Shown: positions 1 to 10,092, counted from the stretch's first letter. The stretch: 64,000 nucleotides of DNA from an uncultured SAR86 cluster bacterium (GCA_902591665.1 CACJBO010000002.1:1-64000); one strand, 5' to 3'. Notes: generated by a model not told the origin, from the letters alone. A program made the numbers and translations.

Positions 1-910
1 CCCTCATTAAAGCCCCTCCTCCGGTTAATACAATACCTCTTTCGGCAATATCAGCAGCTAACTCTGGAGGTGAAAGCTCAAGAGCATTTCTTATAGCTCT
101 AACTATGCCATAAAGAGGATCTTTCATAGCTTCAAATATTTGTTCGCTATTAATTGTGAAAGTTTCTGGAATTCCCTCAGCAAGATTTCTACCAGTAATA
201 GACATTTCAAGTCTTTCTGATTCAGAAGTTGCGCAGCCTACAGTAAATTTAATCTTTTCAGCAGTTGACTCACCAATAACACATCCATAATTTCTTCTTA
301 TCCATGAAGTAATGGATTCATCCATTTTGTCTCCACCAATTTTTACTGATTCTGAGTAAACAACACCGTTTAATGACAAGATTGCTATTTCAGAGGTCCC
401 TCCACCTATATCGACAACCATATTGCCGCTTGCTTCTTCAACAGGCAGTCCCGCTCCAATAGCAGCAGCCATAGGTTCCTCAATTAATTTTACATCTCGA
501 GCTCCAGCACCAAGAACAGACTCTCTAATAGCTCTTCTTTCAACTTGAGTTGACCTACAAGGCACGCATACTAATACTCGTGGGCTAGGTTTTATAAATC
601 TTTGTTCGTGCACCTTTGCAATGAAGTGTTGAAGCATTTTTTCTGTAACTTGGAAATCAGCAATAACACCTTCAGATAGAGGACGAATTGCTTTGATATT
701 TCCTGGAGTTCTGCCAAGCATTTTCTTAGCTTCTGTTCCAACAGCTACTACAGTCTTTTGTCCTCTAGACTCTCTTATAGCAACAACGGATGGCTCATCT
801 AGAACAATCCCTACATCTTTTGTGTAAATAAGGGTATTTGCTGTACCTAAATCAATCGAAAGATCATTTGAAAAATAACCTCTTACAGTCTTAAAAATAT
901 TGAATTCCAC
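1..910 (-). CDS. mreB: Rod shape-determining protein MreB (3' end cut by window)
   Basis: Actin-like ATPase that forms membrane-associated filaments and organises cell-wall synthesis in rod-shaped cells. Reading the minus strand from a GTG at 910 gives a continuous frame to the window edge, about 303 codons of a family that is usually near 345. The N-terminal part has the phosphate-1 loop ([10 protein letters not shown]) followed by a conserved EPSVVA stretch, and the last visible residues include the MreB motif [10 protein letters not shown]. An AGGGAA ribosome binding site lies 5 bases before the GTG. It is divergent from gatCAB, an arrangement seen in other Gammaproteobacteria. mreC and mreD would be expected beyond the window. 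Identity is secure; the C-terminus is not visible. Confidence 0.95.
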   Translation of the reverse strand, partial: MEFNIFKTVRGYFSNDLSIDLGTANTLIYTKDVGIVLDEPSVVAIRESRGQKTVVAVGTEAKKMLGRTPGNIKAIRPLSEGVIADFQVTEKMLQHFIAKVHEQRFIKPSPRVLVCVPCRSTQVERRAIRESVLGAGARDVKLIEEPMAAAIGAGLPVEEASGNMVVDIGGGTSEIAILSLNGVVYSESVKIGGDKMDESITSWIRRNYGCVIGESTAEKIKFTVGCATSESERLEMSITGRNLAEGIPETFTINSEQIFEAMKDPLYGIVRAIRNALELSPPELAADIAERGIVLTGGGALMR

Positions 911-945
911 GTGATTCCCTAAAATATATATTAATAATTATTAAG

Positions 946-976
946 TTGGGTTAATATCCCCCATCTAATTTATAAT
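946..976 (+). promoter_or_regulatory. Candidate promoter for gatCAB
   Basis: A perfect TATAAT lies at 971-976, with a weak -35 (TTGGGT, 946-951) 19 bases upstream. The expected transcription start, around 982-984, would leave only a few bases before the gatC ATG at 989. That fits the absence of a Shine-Dalgarno sequence there. This is inferred from sequence only. Confidence 0.45.
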
Positions 977-988
977 AATATCCTATAT

Positions 989-1270
989 ATGGACAAGAAA
1001 ACAGTTTCAACTATAGCTTACTTATCAAGACTTTCTCTTAATGAGGAAAATGAAGATAAAATCACTGAAGATCTTAAAAATATTATTAAATTTGTTGATC
1101 AATTAGATGGAGCTGATACTAACAATATAGAACCATTGGCCAATCCACTTGAAAAAACTGCGAAAACTAGAACAGACAATGTAACTGCTAAAAACAGAAA
1201 AGAAGTTTTTCTTGAAAGATCTCCGAAGTCTAACGAAGACTATTTCTTAGTTCCAAGAGTTGTAGAATGA
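989..1270 (+). CDS. gatC: Asp/Glu-tRNA amidotransferase subunit C
   Basis: Small subunit of the GatCAB complex, which converts Glu-tRNAGln (and in some bacteria Asp-tRNAAsn) to the amidated form. GatC is thought to stabilise GatA on GatB. The 93-residue product starts with the family pattern ([13 protein letters not shown]), contains [13 protein letters not shown], and ends with a PRVVE tail, as usual for GatC. Length is normal. It is the first gene of gatCAB and overlaps gatA by 4 bases (ATGA). No ribosome binding site is visible upstream, and a TATAAT box ends only 12 bases before the start, so the mRNA may be almost leaderless. Confidence 0.93.
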   Translation: MDKKTVSTIAYLSRLSLNEENEDKITEDLKNIIKFVDQLDGADTNNIEPLANPLEKTAKTRTDNVTAKNRKEVFLERSPKSNEDYFLVPRVVE

Positions 1271-2718
1271 GTATTCAATACAAAAGCATCAAAGAGCTTA
1301 AAAATATGCTCAATGATAAAGATATTTCTCATACAGAGCTTGTACAAGAAACTTTTTTAAACATTAAAAATAATTCTGCATTAAATTCATTTATAACTCT
1401 TAATGAAGAGGAGTCCCTTAAAAAGGCAGATAATTTAGATAACAATCCCAGCTCAGGCTCCTTAGCTGGAATACCAATTGCCCAAAAAGACCTTTTTTGC
1501 ACAAAAGATCTTAAAACTACATGTGGATCGAACATGTTATCAAATTTTATACCTCCATATTCAGCAACTGTCATTGAAAACTTAGAAAATGCTGGCTGCA
1601 TCTCCGTTGGTAAAACAAATATGGATGAATTTGCTATGGGTTCATCAAATGAAACAAGTTTTTATGGTAATGTTCAAAACCCATGGGGTGAAAATTTAGT
1701 TCCTGGTGGAAGTTCGGGGGGTTCGGCTGCTGCAGTAGCGGCTGGAATAGTTCCTGCTGCTTCTGGAACTGATACAGGAGGATCTATAAGGCAACCAGCT
1801 TCTTTGTGTGGCATATCAGGATTAAAACCAACTTATGGAAGGGTTTCTAGATGGGGAATGATTGCATTCGCATCTAGCCTAGACCAAGCAGGCCCAATGG
1901 CTAGAACAGCAGAAGATTGTGCATTGCTCCTAAATGAAATGTGTTCTTATGATGAAAAAGATACCACTTCGATTGATGAGGTAATTCCTGACTTTACTGA
2001 AAACTTAAACTCTTCGATTCAAGGCTTAAAAATTGGTCTTGTAAAAGAATTCGATTTATCAAAACTTGATAATGATGTAGTTCACGTTTTTGAAGAATCA
2101 AAAAAACATTATGAATCCTTGGGTGCTGAATTTATTGAGATATCACTTCCTAATATAACTTTATCAGTCCCTACCTATTATGTTGTTGCTCCGGCAGAAT
2201 GCTCATCAAACTTATCACGATTCGATGGAGTTAAATTTGGTAAAAGATGTGATAACCCAAAAGACCTTGAAGAACTCTATATAAAAACTAGGTCAGAAGG
2301 TTTTGGAGATGAGGTAAAAAGAAGAATATTAATTGGATCTTATGTTCTTTCTGCTGGTTTTTATGATGCTTACTATAAAAAAGCTCAACAAGTAAGAAGG
2401 CTCATAAAAAATGATTTTGATTCTGCATTTAAGAGTGTAGACATTATCATGTCTCCTACTACTAGAGGTGCTGCATTTGAGGCTGGATCAAAAAGCGATG
2501 ATCCAATTCAAATGTACTTAGAAGATTTGTTTACAATTCCAGCAAACCTTGCTGGCCTCCCTGCCATGTCTATTCCAAATGGTATGATTGATAATAAACC
2601 AATTGGATTACAGTTAGTTGGAAACTTTTTAGATGAGAGTAGACTGCTTCAAGCAGCTCATAATTTCCAAATATCTACAGACTGGCACCTCAAAACACCA
2701 TCAGGCAATAAATCATGA
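1267..2718 (+). CDS. gatA: Asp/Glu-tRNA amidotransferase subunit A
   Basis: Amidase subunit of GatCAB. It hydrolyses glutamine and passes ammonia to GatB through an internal channel. The 483-residue length is typical. The amidase signature is clear: a [14 protein letters not shown] stretch around residues 154-167 and [13 protein letters not shown] just after it supply the Ser-cisSer-Lys catalytic triad together with the earlier lysine in AQKDLF. The gene overlaps both neighbours by 4 bases (ATGA), indicating translational coupling of the three subunits. Organisms with GatCAB usually lack AsnRS and/or GlnRS, which cannot be judged from this window. Identity is secure. Confidence 0.97.
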   Translation: MSIQYKSIKELKNMLNDKDISHTELVQETFLNIKNNSALNSFITLNEEESLKKADNLDNNPSSGSLAGIPIAQKDLFCTKDLKTTCGSNMLSNFIPPYSATVIENLENAGCISVGKTNMDEFAMGSSNETSFYGNVQNPWGENLVPGGSSGGSAAAVAAGIVPAASGTDTGGSIRQPASLCGISGLKPTYGRVSRWGMIAFASSLDQAGPMARTAEDCALLLNEMCSYDEKDTTSIDEVIPDFTENLNSSIQGLKIGLVKEFDLSKLDNDVVHVFEESKKHYESLGAEFIEISLPNITLSVPTYYVVAPAECSSNLSRFDGVKFGKRCDNPKDLEELYIKTRSEGFGDEVKRRILIGSYVLSAGFYDAYYKKAQQVRRLIKNDFDSAFKSVDIIMSPTTRGAAFEAGSKSDDPIQMYLEDLFTIPANLAGLPAMSIPNGMIDNKPIGLQLVGNFLDESRLLQAAHNFQISTDWHLKTPSGNKS

Positions 2719-4148
2719 GTTGGGAAACAGTAATAGGATTAGAAATTCATGTTCAACTTTCTACTGATTCAAAACTTTTTTCAGGTGGATCAACAAGTTT
2801 TGGAGCAGAACCAAATACTCATGTAGATTTAATTGATTTAGGATTGCCAGGAGTGTTACCTGTTGCAAATAGAGGAGCGTTTCATAAAGCTATTCGTTTC
2901 GGATTGGCAACAAATGCTGAAATAAATCAAACGTCAACTTTTGATAGAAAGAATTATTTTTATCCAGATCTTCCAAAAGGCTATCAAATAACCCAAATGG
3001 CTTTGCCAATTGTAGGAAAAGGATCAATTAAAATAGAGGTAGAAGGTCAAGAAAAGATCATTAATATAACCAGAGCTCATCTTGAAGAGGATGCTGGTAA
3101 ATCGATCCATGATCTCTTTGATGGCGAAACGGGCGTTGATTTAAATAGAGCTGGAACGCCTTTGCTTGAAATTGTATCTGAGCCTGAGATTGCAAATGCA
3201 AAAGAGGCAGTAGCTTATTTTAAGGCAATAAGACAAATTGTTACTTTTCTTGATATCTGCGATGGGAATATGGCTCAAGGGTCAATGAGATGTGATGTAA
3301 ATGTTTCTGTAAAAAAATCTGATGCGGCAGAACTTGGTACTAGAGCTGAAATTAAAAACATTAATTCATTTAAATTTATTGAAAAAGCTATCAATTTTGA
3401 AATTGATAGACAGATTAGAATATTAGAGGCTGGTGATTCTGTTATTCAAGAAACTCGCCTTTATGATAGTGTTAAAAACGAGACTAGATCAATGAGATCA
3501 AAAGAAGAAGCGAATGATTATAGATACTTCCCCTGTCCTGATCTCCTTCCAGTTGTAATTTCTGATGAAGAGCTCATCAAAATTAAAAACAATCTTCCTG
3601 AACTTCCTGATGAAAAAGAAAAAAGGTATGTTAAGGAATTTGACTTAGATTCTTCTGAAGCAAAAATTATTGCCTCATCAAAAACAATGGCAAATATGTT
3701 TGAAGGGGCTTGTGCTAAAACTGATGATTCAAAACTTATTGCTAACTGGCTTGTTGGTGATATCAGCGCCCTGCTTAATAAAGAAAATATAGATATAGAC
3801 GAATCAAATTTAACCTCAGAGAACTTTGCAACATTGATAGAAAGAATATCTGATAAAACCATTTCTGGGAAAATAGCTAAATCTGTTCTTGAAGAAATAT
3901 GGGAAACTGGCAATGATGTGGATAAAATTATTGAAAGCAAGGGACTGGTTCAAATTCAAGATGAATCACTTCTTGAAACAATTGCGCAAACAGTTATTGA
4001 TAATAATCCCTCACAAGTTGATGCTTTTAAGGGTGGTAAAGATAAGCTATTTGGTTTTTTTGTTGGTCAAGTGATGAAGGAAACTCAAGGCAAGGCGAAC
4101 CCTCAAAGCGTAAATGAGATTCTCAAAAGGCTTTTAAGTGAATCCTAA
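2715..4148 (+). CDS. gatB: Asp/Glu-tRNA amidotransferase subunit B
   Basis: Kinase/transamidase subunit of GatCAB. It binds the misacylated tRNA, phosphorylates the Glu or Asp side chain with ATP and receives ammonia from GatA. The 477-residue protein begins with the family hallmark ([20 protein letters not shown]) and carries [19 protein letters not shown] and a [12 protein letters not shown] motif near residue 270. The C-terminal YqeY-like tail domain ends in [16 protein letters not shown]. Its TAA stop overlaps the TAG stop of the convergent MaoC gene in the tetranucleotide CTAA (4145-4148), so no room is left for an intergenic terminator. Confidence 0.97.
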   Translation: MSWETVIGLEIHVQLSTDSKLFSGGSTSFGAEPNTHVDLIDLGLPGVLPVANRGAFHKAIRFGLATNAEINQTSTFDRKNYFYPDLPKGYQITQMALPIVGKGSIKIEVEGQEKIINITRAHLEEDAGKSIHDLFDGETGVDLNRAGTPLLEIVSEPEIANAKEAVAYFKAIRQIVTFLDICDGNMAQGSMRCDVNVSVKKSDAAELGTRAEIKNINSFKFIEKAINFEIDRQIRILEAGDSVIQETRLYDSVKNETRSMRSKEEANDYRYFPCPDLLPVVISDEELIKIKNNLPELPDEKEKRYVKEFDLDSSEAKIIASSKTMANMFEGACAKTDDSKLIANWLVGDISALLNKENIDIDESNLTSENFATLIERISDKTISGKIAKSVLEEIWETGNDVDKIIESKGLVQIQDESLLETIAQTVIDNNPSQVDAFKGGKDKLFGFFVGQVMKETQGKANPQSVNEILKRLLSES

Positions 4149-4606
4149 AGAATATACATAGCCAGAGCTTCAGCAATATAGGCAGGTTTTTCAACTCCTT
4201 TAATTTCCATAGTTACTTTGCTTTTAACTAAAAATTGACCTGGATTTTTTTCAGTAATATCCATACATTCCGTTCTTATTCTTACTTCAGAATTTACTGG
4301 AACTGGGCTTAGAAAGCGAACTTTATCCAAACCATAATTTAAACCCATTTTCATACCTTCAATTACAAGACCCATTCCCTGAGAAATTGGAATTCCCGCT
4401 GAGAGAGACAATGATAAAAAGCCATGAGCAATAGTAGAACCAAAAACAGGCTTTGCTGCTTCTGGATCAACATGAATGAACTGATTATCAAGTGTAGCTT
4501 CAGCAAATTTGTTTATTTGCTCTTGATCAATTGTAATCCATTCTGATACACCTGTTTCGGTTCCAATAACAGATTCAATATCTGAGGGTTTAATGACTCT
4601 AAGCAT
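4145..4606 (-). CDS. MaoC-family acyl dehydratase
   Basis: Hot-dog fold dehydratase, probably acting on an enoyl- or hydroxyacyl-thioester. The frame is open further upstream, but the ATG at 4606 (MLRVIKPSDIESVIG) has a GGAG site 8 bases before it, giving 153 residues, the usual length for single-domain MaoC proteins. The catalytic Asp/His pattern is visible in LDNQFIHVDPEAAK, followed by the family segment FGSTIAHGFLSLSLSAG. It lies directly behind an AMP-binding acyl-CoA ligase whose stop codon is one base away from this start, so the two are co-translated and may act on the same acyl-CoA. The specific substrate is unknown. Confidence 0.9.
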   Translation of the reverse strand: MLRVIKPSDIESVIGTETGVSEWITIDQEQINKFAEATLDNQFIHVDPEAAKPVFGSTIAHGFLSLSLSAGIPISQGMGLVIEGMKMGLNYGLDKVRFLSPVPVNSEVRIRTECMDITEKNPGQFLVKSKVTMEIKGVEKPAYIAEALAMYIL

Positions 4607-4607
4607 A

Positions 4608-6224
4608 TTATTTCTCCATGTAAAAATTAGCGTATTCGTCGCGTAATTCAAATTTTTGTAATTTTCCAGTAGCTCCATGAGGCAAGTCTTTTAGAAAAAC
4701 AATTTCATCAGGTAGCCACCATTTAGCAACTTTGGAAGATAAGAAATCCAAAATTGATTGTTTTTCAATTGGCTCTCCACTATTTGTCACTATAAATAAA
4801 ATTGGTCTTTCATCCCATTTAGGATGAGGAATTCCAACAACACATGCTTCAGCAACCTCTGGATGCCCAACGGCTGCATTTTCAAGATCGATTGAGCTAA
4901 TCCATTCACCACCTGATTTTATTACATCTTTAGCTCTATCTTTTATGGTCATATAACCATCTTGATCAAGAACAGAAATGTCACCTGTATCGAACCATCC
5001 ATCTTTATCAACAGCATCTTTTTCAGCTTTAAAATACTTTTGCAATACCCATGGCCCTCTAACAAGTAAGTGTCCTTGAGATTCTCCATCTTTAGGTAAT
5101 TCATTTCCTGAATCATCAACAACTTTTAGCTCAATACCATACATTGGTCTTCCCTGTTTTAATTGAACAGCATATCTGTCCTCTTTACTCATCTTTTTCA
5201 TTTCTTCAGTAAGGAAGTTCGATGTTCCTAATGGACTCATTTCAGTCATTCCCCAACCCTGAATAACATTAACATCGTGAACTTCATCAAACTCTTTTAG
5301 GATAGCTAAAGATAATGCTGAACCACCAATAACAGTATTTTTAACTGAATTTAAGATCTTGTTATTGTCTCTGCAATAACTTAAAAGACCCATCCATACT
5401 GTTGGCACACCAAAAGCAAGGGTAACTTCCTCTTTTTCAATTAAATCATATAAAGGCTCTCCTTCCATTTGCATACCAGGCATAACAAGTTTAAGACCAA
5501 ACATTGGTGCAAAGTATGGTGTTCCCCAAGCAAGAACATGGAATAATGGTACAACCATTAAAATTGATTCATCAGGACTAATGGTTAAACCTGTTAGAGC
5601 TGCTTGGGCATGCAGTATGTTTGATTTATGAGCATACAAAACTCCTTTAGGGTTACCAGTTGTTCCTGATGTGTAACACAAACCACAGGCTGCATCATCA
5701 TCCATAGCTGGCCATTCATAATTCTCATCACCTGATTCAATGTATTCTTCATAGGAAATAGCATTTTTTAAGGCTGTCTCTGGCATTTCTGATTGATCGC
5801 AGAGAATGATATATTTTTCAACACATTCAAGCTGGTCTTTTAAAGCCTCCATCATTGGTATAAAAGGTGTTTCAACAAAAATTATCTTATCTTCAGCATG
5901 ATTGATAATATAAACAGCTTGTTCTGGGTGAAGTCTGAAATTTAGGGTATGAGTGATTGCTCCCATGCCTGAAATTCCATAATACATTTCAAGATGTCTA
6001 TAAGTATTTAGGGCCAAGGTTGCTAAAACATCACCTTTTTTATAACCATCTTTCTCAAGAGCTGAAGCTAGCTTTCTTGATCTAATGCAAACCTCTTTAT
6101 AATTAGTTTTATGAATTTCACCAGAAACCATTCTGCTGACTACTTCTTGTTCTGGATAAATGTTTTTAGCATGTTCGATTATGCTTGCAACATTTGGAGT
6201 CCACTTTTGCATGTCACTGATCAT
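4608..6224 (-). CDS. AMP-binding acyl-CoA synthetase (FadD-like)
   Basis: Activates a carboxylic acid with ATP through an acyl-AMP intermediate to its CoA thioester. The 538 residues are full length for the ANL superfamily. Motifs in order: A3 P-loop [21 protein letters not shown]5 [12 protein letters not shown]7 [10 protein letters not shown]8 [17 protein letters not shown] and the A10 lysine in [12 protein letters not shown] near the C-terminus. All catalytic motifs look intact. The overall sequence resembles medium- or long-chain fatty acid ligases of the DitJ/AlkK kind rather than acetyl-CoA synthetase. It is the first gene of a two-gene unit with the MaoC dehydratase. The substrate cannot be read from sequence. 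Confidence 0.92.
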   Translation of the reverse strand: MISDMQKWTPNVASIIEHAKNIYPEQEVVSRMVSGEIHKTNYKEVCIRSRKLASALEKDGYKKGDVLATLALNTYRHLEMYYGISGMGAITHTLNFRLHPEQAVYIINHAEDKIIFVETPFIPMMEALKDQLECVEKYIILCDQSEMPETALKNAISYEEYIESGDENYEWPAMDDDAACGLCYTSGTTGNPKGVLYAHKSNILHAQAALTGLTISPDESILMVVPLFHVLAWGTPYFAPMFGLKLVMPGMQMEGEPLYDLIEKEEVTLAFGVPTVWMGLLSYCRDNNKILNSVKNTVIGGSALSLAILKEFDEVHDVNVIQGWGMTEMSPLGTSNFLTEEMKKMSKEDRYAVQLKQGRPMYGIELKVVDDSGNELPKDGESQGHLLVRGPWVLQKYFKAEKDAVDKDGWFDTGDISVLDQDGYMTIKDRAKDVIKSGGEWISSIDLENAAVGHPEVAEACVVGIPHPKWDERPILFIVTNSGEPIEKQSILDFLSSKVAKWWLPDEIVFLKDLPHGATGKLQKFELRDEYANFYMEK

Positions 6225-6302
6225 ATTTTTCCCCTAATAAATTGTTGATATAAATTATATAAGAAGGAACAATGAATTGTTAATAAAAATAGATAAGTAA
6301 TT

Positions 6303-6968
6303 ATGAACATTAAAGAACTCATAAAATCACGATATTCTGTTAGAAGCTTCACTAATGAGGCAATAGATATTGAAACTATCAAAGAGATACTAGAAATTTC
6401 TAGCTGCGCTCCTTCTGGGGGTAATATTCAGCCATGGAAAATTTATGTTGCAACTAATAATGCAAAAGAAAAGCTTATTGAAAAAGCTCTTGTTAACTAT
6501 GACAATGGCGTACAAGAAAAAATAGAATACGAGATATACCCCAACCCATTGGACGAAGAGTATAAAAAAAGAAGATCGGAATGTGCCAGGGATATGTATA
6601 CAGCTTTGTCTATTAAACAAGATGATATTGAATCGAGACTTTCACAAATAAGAGAGAATTTTAAGTTTTTTGGTGCTCCGGTTGGAATGATAGTTACTAT
6701 TGATAAAGCATTTGCTGAGAATGGATGGGGACATGTTGGAATGTTTATTCAAAATATATGTTTAAGTGCTGTTGAGCGTGGAATGGGAACTTGCCTTCAA
6801 GAATCTTGGTCAATATATCCAGAAACTGTTAAAGATATTCTTAACATTCCAGATAACGAAGTTGTTTGGTGTGGGATTGCATTAGGCTATCCAAATAAAA
6901 AGCATCCAATAAATAACTATAGAACATCAAGAGAATCTATCGAAAAGTTTGTAACTTTCATTGAGTGA
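6303..6968 (+). CDS. Nitroreductase-family FMN oxidoreductase
   Basis: FMN-dependent NAD(P)H oxidoreductase of the nitroreductase fold, acting on nitro compounds, quinones or enones; the physiological substrate is unknown. The 221-residue length is typical. The N-terminal FMN-phosphate motif is SRYSVRSFTNE, followed by APSGGNIQPWKIYVA. The C-terminal IALGYPNKKHPINNYRTSRES is the conserved last part of the fold. It is divergent from the acyl-CoA ligase and followed after 6 bases by selO, so the two probably share a transcript. Single-domain homologues usually function as homodimers. Confidence 0.9.
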   Translation: MNIKELIKSRYSVRSFTNEAIDIETIKEILEISSCAPSGGNIQPWKIYVATNNAKEKLIEKALVNYDNGVQEKIEYEIYPNPLDEEYKKRRSECARDMYTALSIKQDDIESRLSQIRENFKFFGAPVGMIVTIDKAFAENGWGHVGMFIQNICLSAVERGMGTCLQESWSIYPETVKDILNIPDNEVVWCGIALGYPNKKHPINNYRTSRESIEKFVTFIE

Positions 6969-6974
6969 AGTAAT

Positions 6975-8441
6975 TTGAAACTTGAACTACAAAATACCTT
7001 TTTAGAGAGTTTAAGTGAAATGTGCGAAAAGAGTTATGCAACTCCAGCACCAGCGCCGGAATTACTTATATTCAATAATTCACTTGCAGAAGAATTAAAT
7101 TTAAGCTCTTTGGCAAAGAATCAAAATAAATGTACCGAGATATTTTCAGGAAGAGAAGTTTTAAAAGACTCTCAGCCTATAGCTCAAGCATATTCTGGTC
7201 ACCAGTTTGGTCACTTCAATCCTGCACTTGGTGATGGAAGAGCTTTATTGCTTGGTGAATCTGTAAATACCAATGGTGAGCTAAGAGATATTCAATTAAA
7301 AGGATCTGGGCCAACACCATTTTCAAGAAGAGGAGATGGTAAATCTGCATTGGGACCAGTGCTAAGAGAGTATCTAATTAGTGAAAGTATGTATGTCTTA
7401 GGCATTCCAACAACACGAGCCCTTGCTGCAATTAAAACTGGTGAAAATATTCAAAGAGAACAAGAATTACCCGGAGGGGTAATGACAAGAGTTGCTTCCA
7501 GTCATATTAGAGTTGGAAGTTTTGAATATGCATACAAATCTCAAAATCAGTCTTTAATTAAAGACTTAGCTGATTACTCAATAAATAGGCACTTTCCTGA
7601 AACCAAAGATGTAGAAAATCCATATCTTGCTTTTTTTGCAGCCGTTTGTAATGAGCAAGCATCATTAGTTGCAAATTGGATGAGTATTGGATTTATTCAT
7701 GGAGTGATGAACACTGACAATATGACTATTTCAGGAGAGACTATTGATTATGGTCCTTGTGCATTCATGGATGTCTATGATCCCTCTACTGTTTTTAGTT
7801 CAATAGATAAAAATGGAAGATACTCATATAAAAACCAACCAAAAATCTTAACTTGGAATTTAACTAGGCTCGCCGAAACATTAATTCCTCTAATTCATAA
7901 AGATCAGAATGAAGCAATAATACTATTAACAGAGGTGCTTCAATTAATTAAGCCTGTATATACAAACTATTGGCTTTCTTCTATGAGGTCCAAAATTGGT
8001 TTATCAAAAGAAGATCAAGATGATATTAATTTAATATCTCAGCTATTAAATCTTATGAAAACTAATAAGGTTGACTTCACTTTATGCTTTAGATATCTCT
8101 CAAAAGCACTTGTTGGTGACATTAAAAGTATTAAAAATCTTTTTAAAAATGATTTAGCATTCGATAACTGGATGACATTATGGAAAGAAAGAGTCTCTCA
8201 AGAAAGCATATCTGATGAAAAAATTGCATCTTCAATGAATGCAGTCAATCCATTATATATTCCAAGAAATCATAAAGTTGAGGAAGCTTTAAAGGCAGCA
8301 GTTTTTGATAATAATATGAAACCTTTTTTAAAACTTCATGATATTTTAAAAAATCCTTACGACGAAATTAAAGAATTTCATGAATATGAAAAGCCAGTTA
8401 AAAATTCTTCGGAGAGATATAAAACTTTCTGTGGTACTTAA
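6975..8441 (+). CDS. selO: Protein adenylyltransferase SelO (YdiU family pseudokinase)
   Basis: SelO proteins are pseudokinases that transfer AMP from ATP to Ser/Thr/Tyr of target proteins and have been linked to redox-stress responses. The frame opens with TTG at 6975, 6 bases after the nitroreductase stop, and encodes 488 residues (E. coli YdiU is about 478). Visible signatures are QAYSGHQFGHFNPALGDGRA, an LKGSGPTPFSRRGDGKSALG glycine-rich segment, and the active-site pair HGVMNTDN (Asp248, Asn249) with DYGP (Asp258). The protein ends in TFCGT, retaining the C-terminal cysteine that corresponds to the selenocysteine region of eukaryotic SelO. No sign of selenocysteine recoding is seen. The catalytic residues appear intact. 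Confidence 0.93.
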   Translation: MKLELQNTFLESLSEMCEKSYATPAPAPELLIFNNSLAEELNLSSLAKNQNKCTEIFSGREVLKDSQPIAQAYSGHQFGHFNPALGDGRALLLGESVNTNGELRDIQLKGSGPTPFSRRGDGKSALGPVLREYLISESMYVLGIPTTRALAAIKTGENIQREQELPGGVMTRVASSHIRVGSFEYAYKSQNQSLIKDLADYSINRHFPETKDVENPYLAFFAAVCNEQASLVANWMSIGFIHGVMNTDNMTISGETIDYGPCAFMDVYDPSTVFSSIDKNGRYSYKNQPKILTWNLTRLAETLIPLIHKDQNEAIILLTEVLQLIKPVYTNYWLSSMRSKIGLSKEDQDDINLISQLLNLMKTNKVDFTLCFRYLSKALVGDIKSIKNLFKNDLAFDNWMTLWKERVSQESISDEKIASSMNAVNPLYIPRNHKVEEALKAAVFDNNMKPFLKLHDILKNPYDEIKEFHEYEKPVKNSSERYKTFCGT

Positions 8442-8444
8442 TTT

Positions 8445-9002
8445 TTATACAAACGACTTTGGTTCTTTTGAAAAAATCTTTTCAATCATAGGTACAAAGT
8501 ATTCTAAGGATTTAGTTTTATACTCTGGATCAAAAGATTTCTGATCCCAGTTAGCGCAAAAATCAATACAGTCTTGATAATATGGATGGTCCTTATATTG
8601 ATCTCTTAAATTTCTATCCTTGTCATAATGATGCATCCAGTAATAACCTTGGAACAAACCATGATTAAGAACTATCCAATAATTTTTTTCGCTTATATAA
8701 GGTCTTAGGAGTGCTGCAGAAACCTGAGAATGATTAGACGGTGAAATTACATCACCAATATCATGAAGAAGAGCGCAAACAATAGTTTCAGTATCAGCTC
8801 CGTCTTCTTCTGCTCTTGTAGCCGTTTGGAGACAATGTTGTAATCTACTAATTTTATAGGGCGACTCTCCATCCATCATCTTCAACCATTCAATAACTCT
8901 AGAAACTAAGTTTCTTTCATTTTCCGAATCATGGATTGATATAAGGTCATAATCATCTCTTGTTCCTTTGTCCATAGCTGTGAACTCAACTTTTTTAGTC
9001 AA
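8445..9002 (-). CDS. HD-domain protein, likely PhnZ/TmpB-type mixed-valent diiron oxygenase
   Basis: A 185-residue HD-domain protein of the kind often annotated as a phosphohydrolase. The metal ligand pattern is H56 (LQHCLQTA), H80-D81 (LLHDIGD), H91 (SNHSQ), H114 (LNHGLFQGYY) and D153 (NWDQKSF). These six ligands resemble PhnZ-type diiron oxygenases, which oxidatively cleave C-P bonds, and the last two segments look more like inositol-oxygenase-type enzymes than nucleotide hydrolases. The start is TTG at 9002, with AAAGGAG 8 bases upstream inside the preceding gene; the overlap of 8 bases implies tight coupling. The partner is a BBOX-like oxygenase, so a TmpB role (cleaving hydroxylated trimethylaminoethylphosphonate to glycine betaine and phosphate) is my inference. 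Confidence 0.75.
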   Translation of the reverse strand: MTKKVEFTAMDKGTRDDYDLISIHDSENERNLVSRVIEWLKMMDGESPYKISRLQHCLQTATRAEEDGADTETIVCALLHDIGDVISPSNHSQVSAALLRPYISEKNYWIVLNHGLFQGYYWMHHYDKDRNLRDQYKDHPYYQDCIDFCANWDQKSFDPEYKTKSLEYFVPMIEKIFSKEPKSFV

Positions 9003-10092
9003 TCTGATTACTCCTTTGAGCCTGATACAAGACTAGATTATTCTCAATGTTATCCATTTCATAGTAAGCGTCTTGAAGGTGACGCTTTCCATTTGGTTTA
9101 AATTCTTGTCTACCATGAAGGACTCTGTGAGCAGAAACTAAAAGTATATGACCAGACTCTAATCTAAATTTTGATTTGTATTTGTCACTATTCACTCTTG
9201 AACATAATTCATGATAAGCCTTGTAGAATAAATCTACATTTTCTAAGTTAGGATTTATCATTTGCATTAATTGATTTGAGTATCTAAAACCAACTACTTC
9301 TTTCTTTGAATTTAATCTAATGATTGGTTCAATAGCATAAGTTTCATTGTCTTCATCGAATTCTCTAAAAGGCACGGGGAAATTACATAAAATTTCAAAA
9401 AAATGTGGGCGCTCTTCTTTTAAATCGTTTAAGACTGAATAACCATCAACAATCATTGATTCTCCACCCTTACAATCATTAACTAGCATATGAAGAGCTT
9501 GAACACTTGGTGGCCATGTATAACTTGCAAAGTCATTATGAGGCGGAACCTCAAGTGAAGTATGGGCTATGTTATATACATGTCCATCTATAGAAACATT
9601 GTGAATTCTTTCAAATAAAACTTCTCTGATTGGGCCAAGTCTAGGCGCAAGATTTTCTAAAGAGTTTGGAGTGGATGGTGCATTTTTAATGCATATCGCA
9701 CCCTTAGTAATAAAATTAGTAAAGGCATCAATTGCAACATTTTTATTATCTATAAACTCATTCCAATCGTAATATTCTGGAATAAAATCATTAGTCCATA
9801 AAATCTTTTCAGGCTTTCTAGATTTATTCAAATTTTCAAGTTCTGAAATATTTATAGATGTTTCGTGATTATCAGGCCATTCAATACTAACTATATCTTT
9901 ATCGATAACAACTTTTTTTGGTTTTAAATCAACTGAAACTGCATTTAACATAAATCTTTTTTCTTGAGTTTCTTTAACTCTGCATTGATCACATGAGCAG
10001 TTGTCTCTTATCCATAAATATGGAAGATTATATTGGTCTTCTTTATTCTTAATGATTTTTAGTGAGCTTTCATTCATCGTAAAATCTAACAT
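8995..10092 (-). CDS. Gamma-butyrobetaine hydroxylase-like Fe(II)/2OG dioxygenase (TmpA-like)
   Basis: 365-residue oxygenase with the two-domain BBOX layout. An N-terminal zinc domain has C32, C34, C37 and H76, with the same ligand spacing I recall for human BBOX1. It is followed by a TauD-type catalytic barrel. Iron ligands are H185 and D187 (PPHNDF) and H326 (VLHGRQEF); R337 is the likely 2-oxoglutarate-binding arginine. A GGGGGT site lies 6 bases before the ATG at 10092. The family hydroxylates trimethylammonium substrates: gamma-butyrobetaine in carnitine synthesis, or 2-trimethylaminoethylphosphonate in TmpA. Fusion by overlap to an HD-domain diiron-type gene favours the TmpA role. A plain carnitine-pathway enzyme is the main alternative. 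Confidence 0.8.
   Translation of the reverse strand: MLDFTMNESSLKIIKNKEDQYNLPYLWIRDNCSCDQCRVKETQEKRFMLNAVSVDLKPKKVVIDKDIVSIEWPDNHETSINISELENLNKSRKPEKILWTNDFIPEYYDWNEFIDNKNVAIDAFTNFITKGAICIKNAPSTPNSLENLAPRLGPIREVLFERIHNVSIDGHVYNIAHTSLEVPPHNDFASYTWPPSVQALHMLVNDCKGGESMIVDGYSVLNDLKEERPHFFEILCNFPVPFREFDEDNETYAIEPIIRLNSKKEVVGFRYSNQLMQMINPNLENVDLFYKAYHELCSRVNSDKYKSKFRLESGHILLVSAHRVLHGRQEFKPNGKRHLQDAYYEMDNIENNLVLYQAQRSNQID

Noticed and set aside
3518..3940. 140-residue minus-strand open frame
   Set aside because: Lies wholly inside gatB, Ser-rich shadow composition, no family resemblance.
8445..9002. Simple nucleotide phosphohydrolase role for the HD protein
   Set aside because: The six-ligand pattern and overlap with an Fe/2OG oxygenase favour a diiron oxygenase; kept as the alternative, not the first choice.
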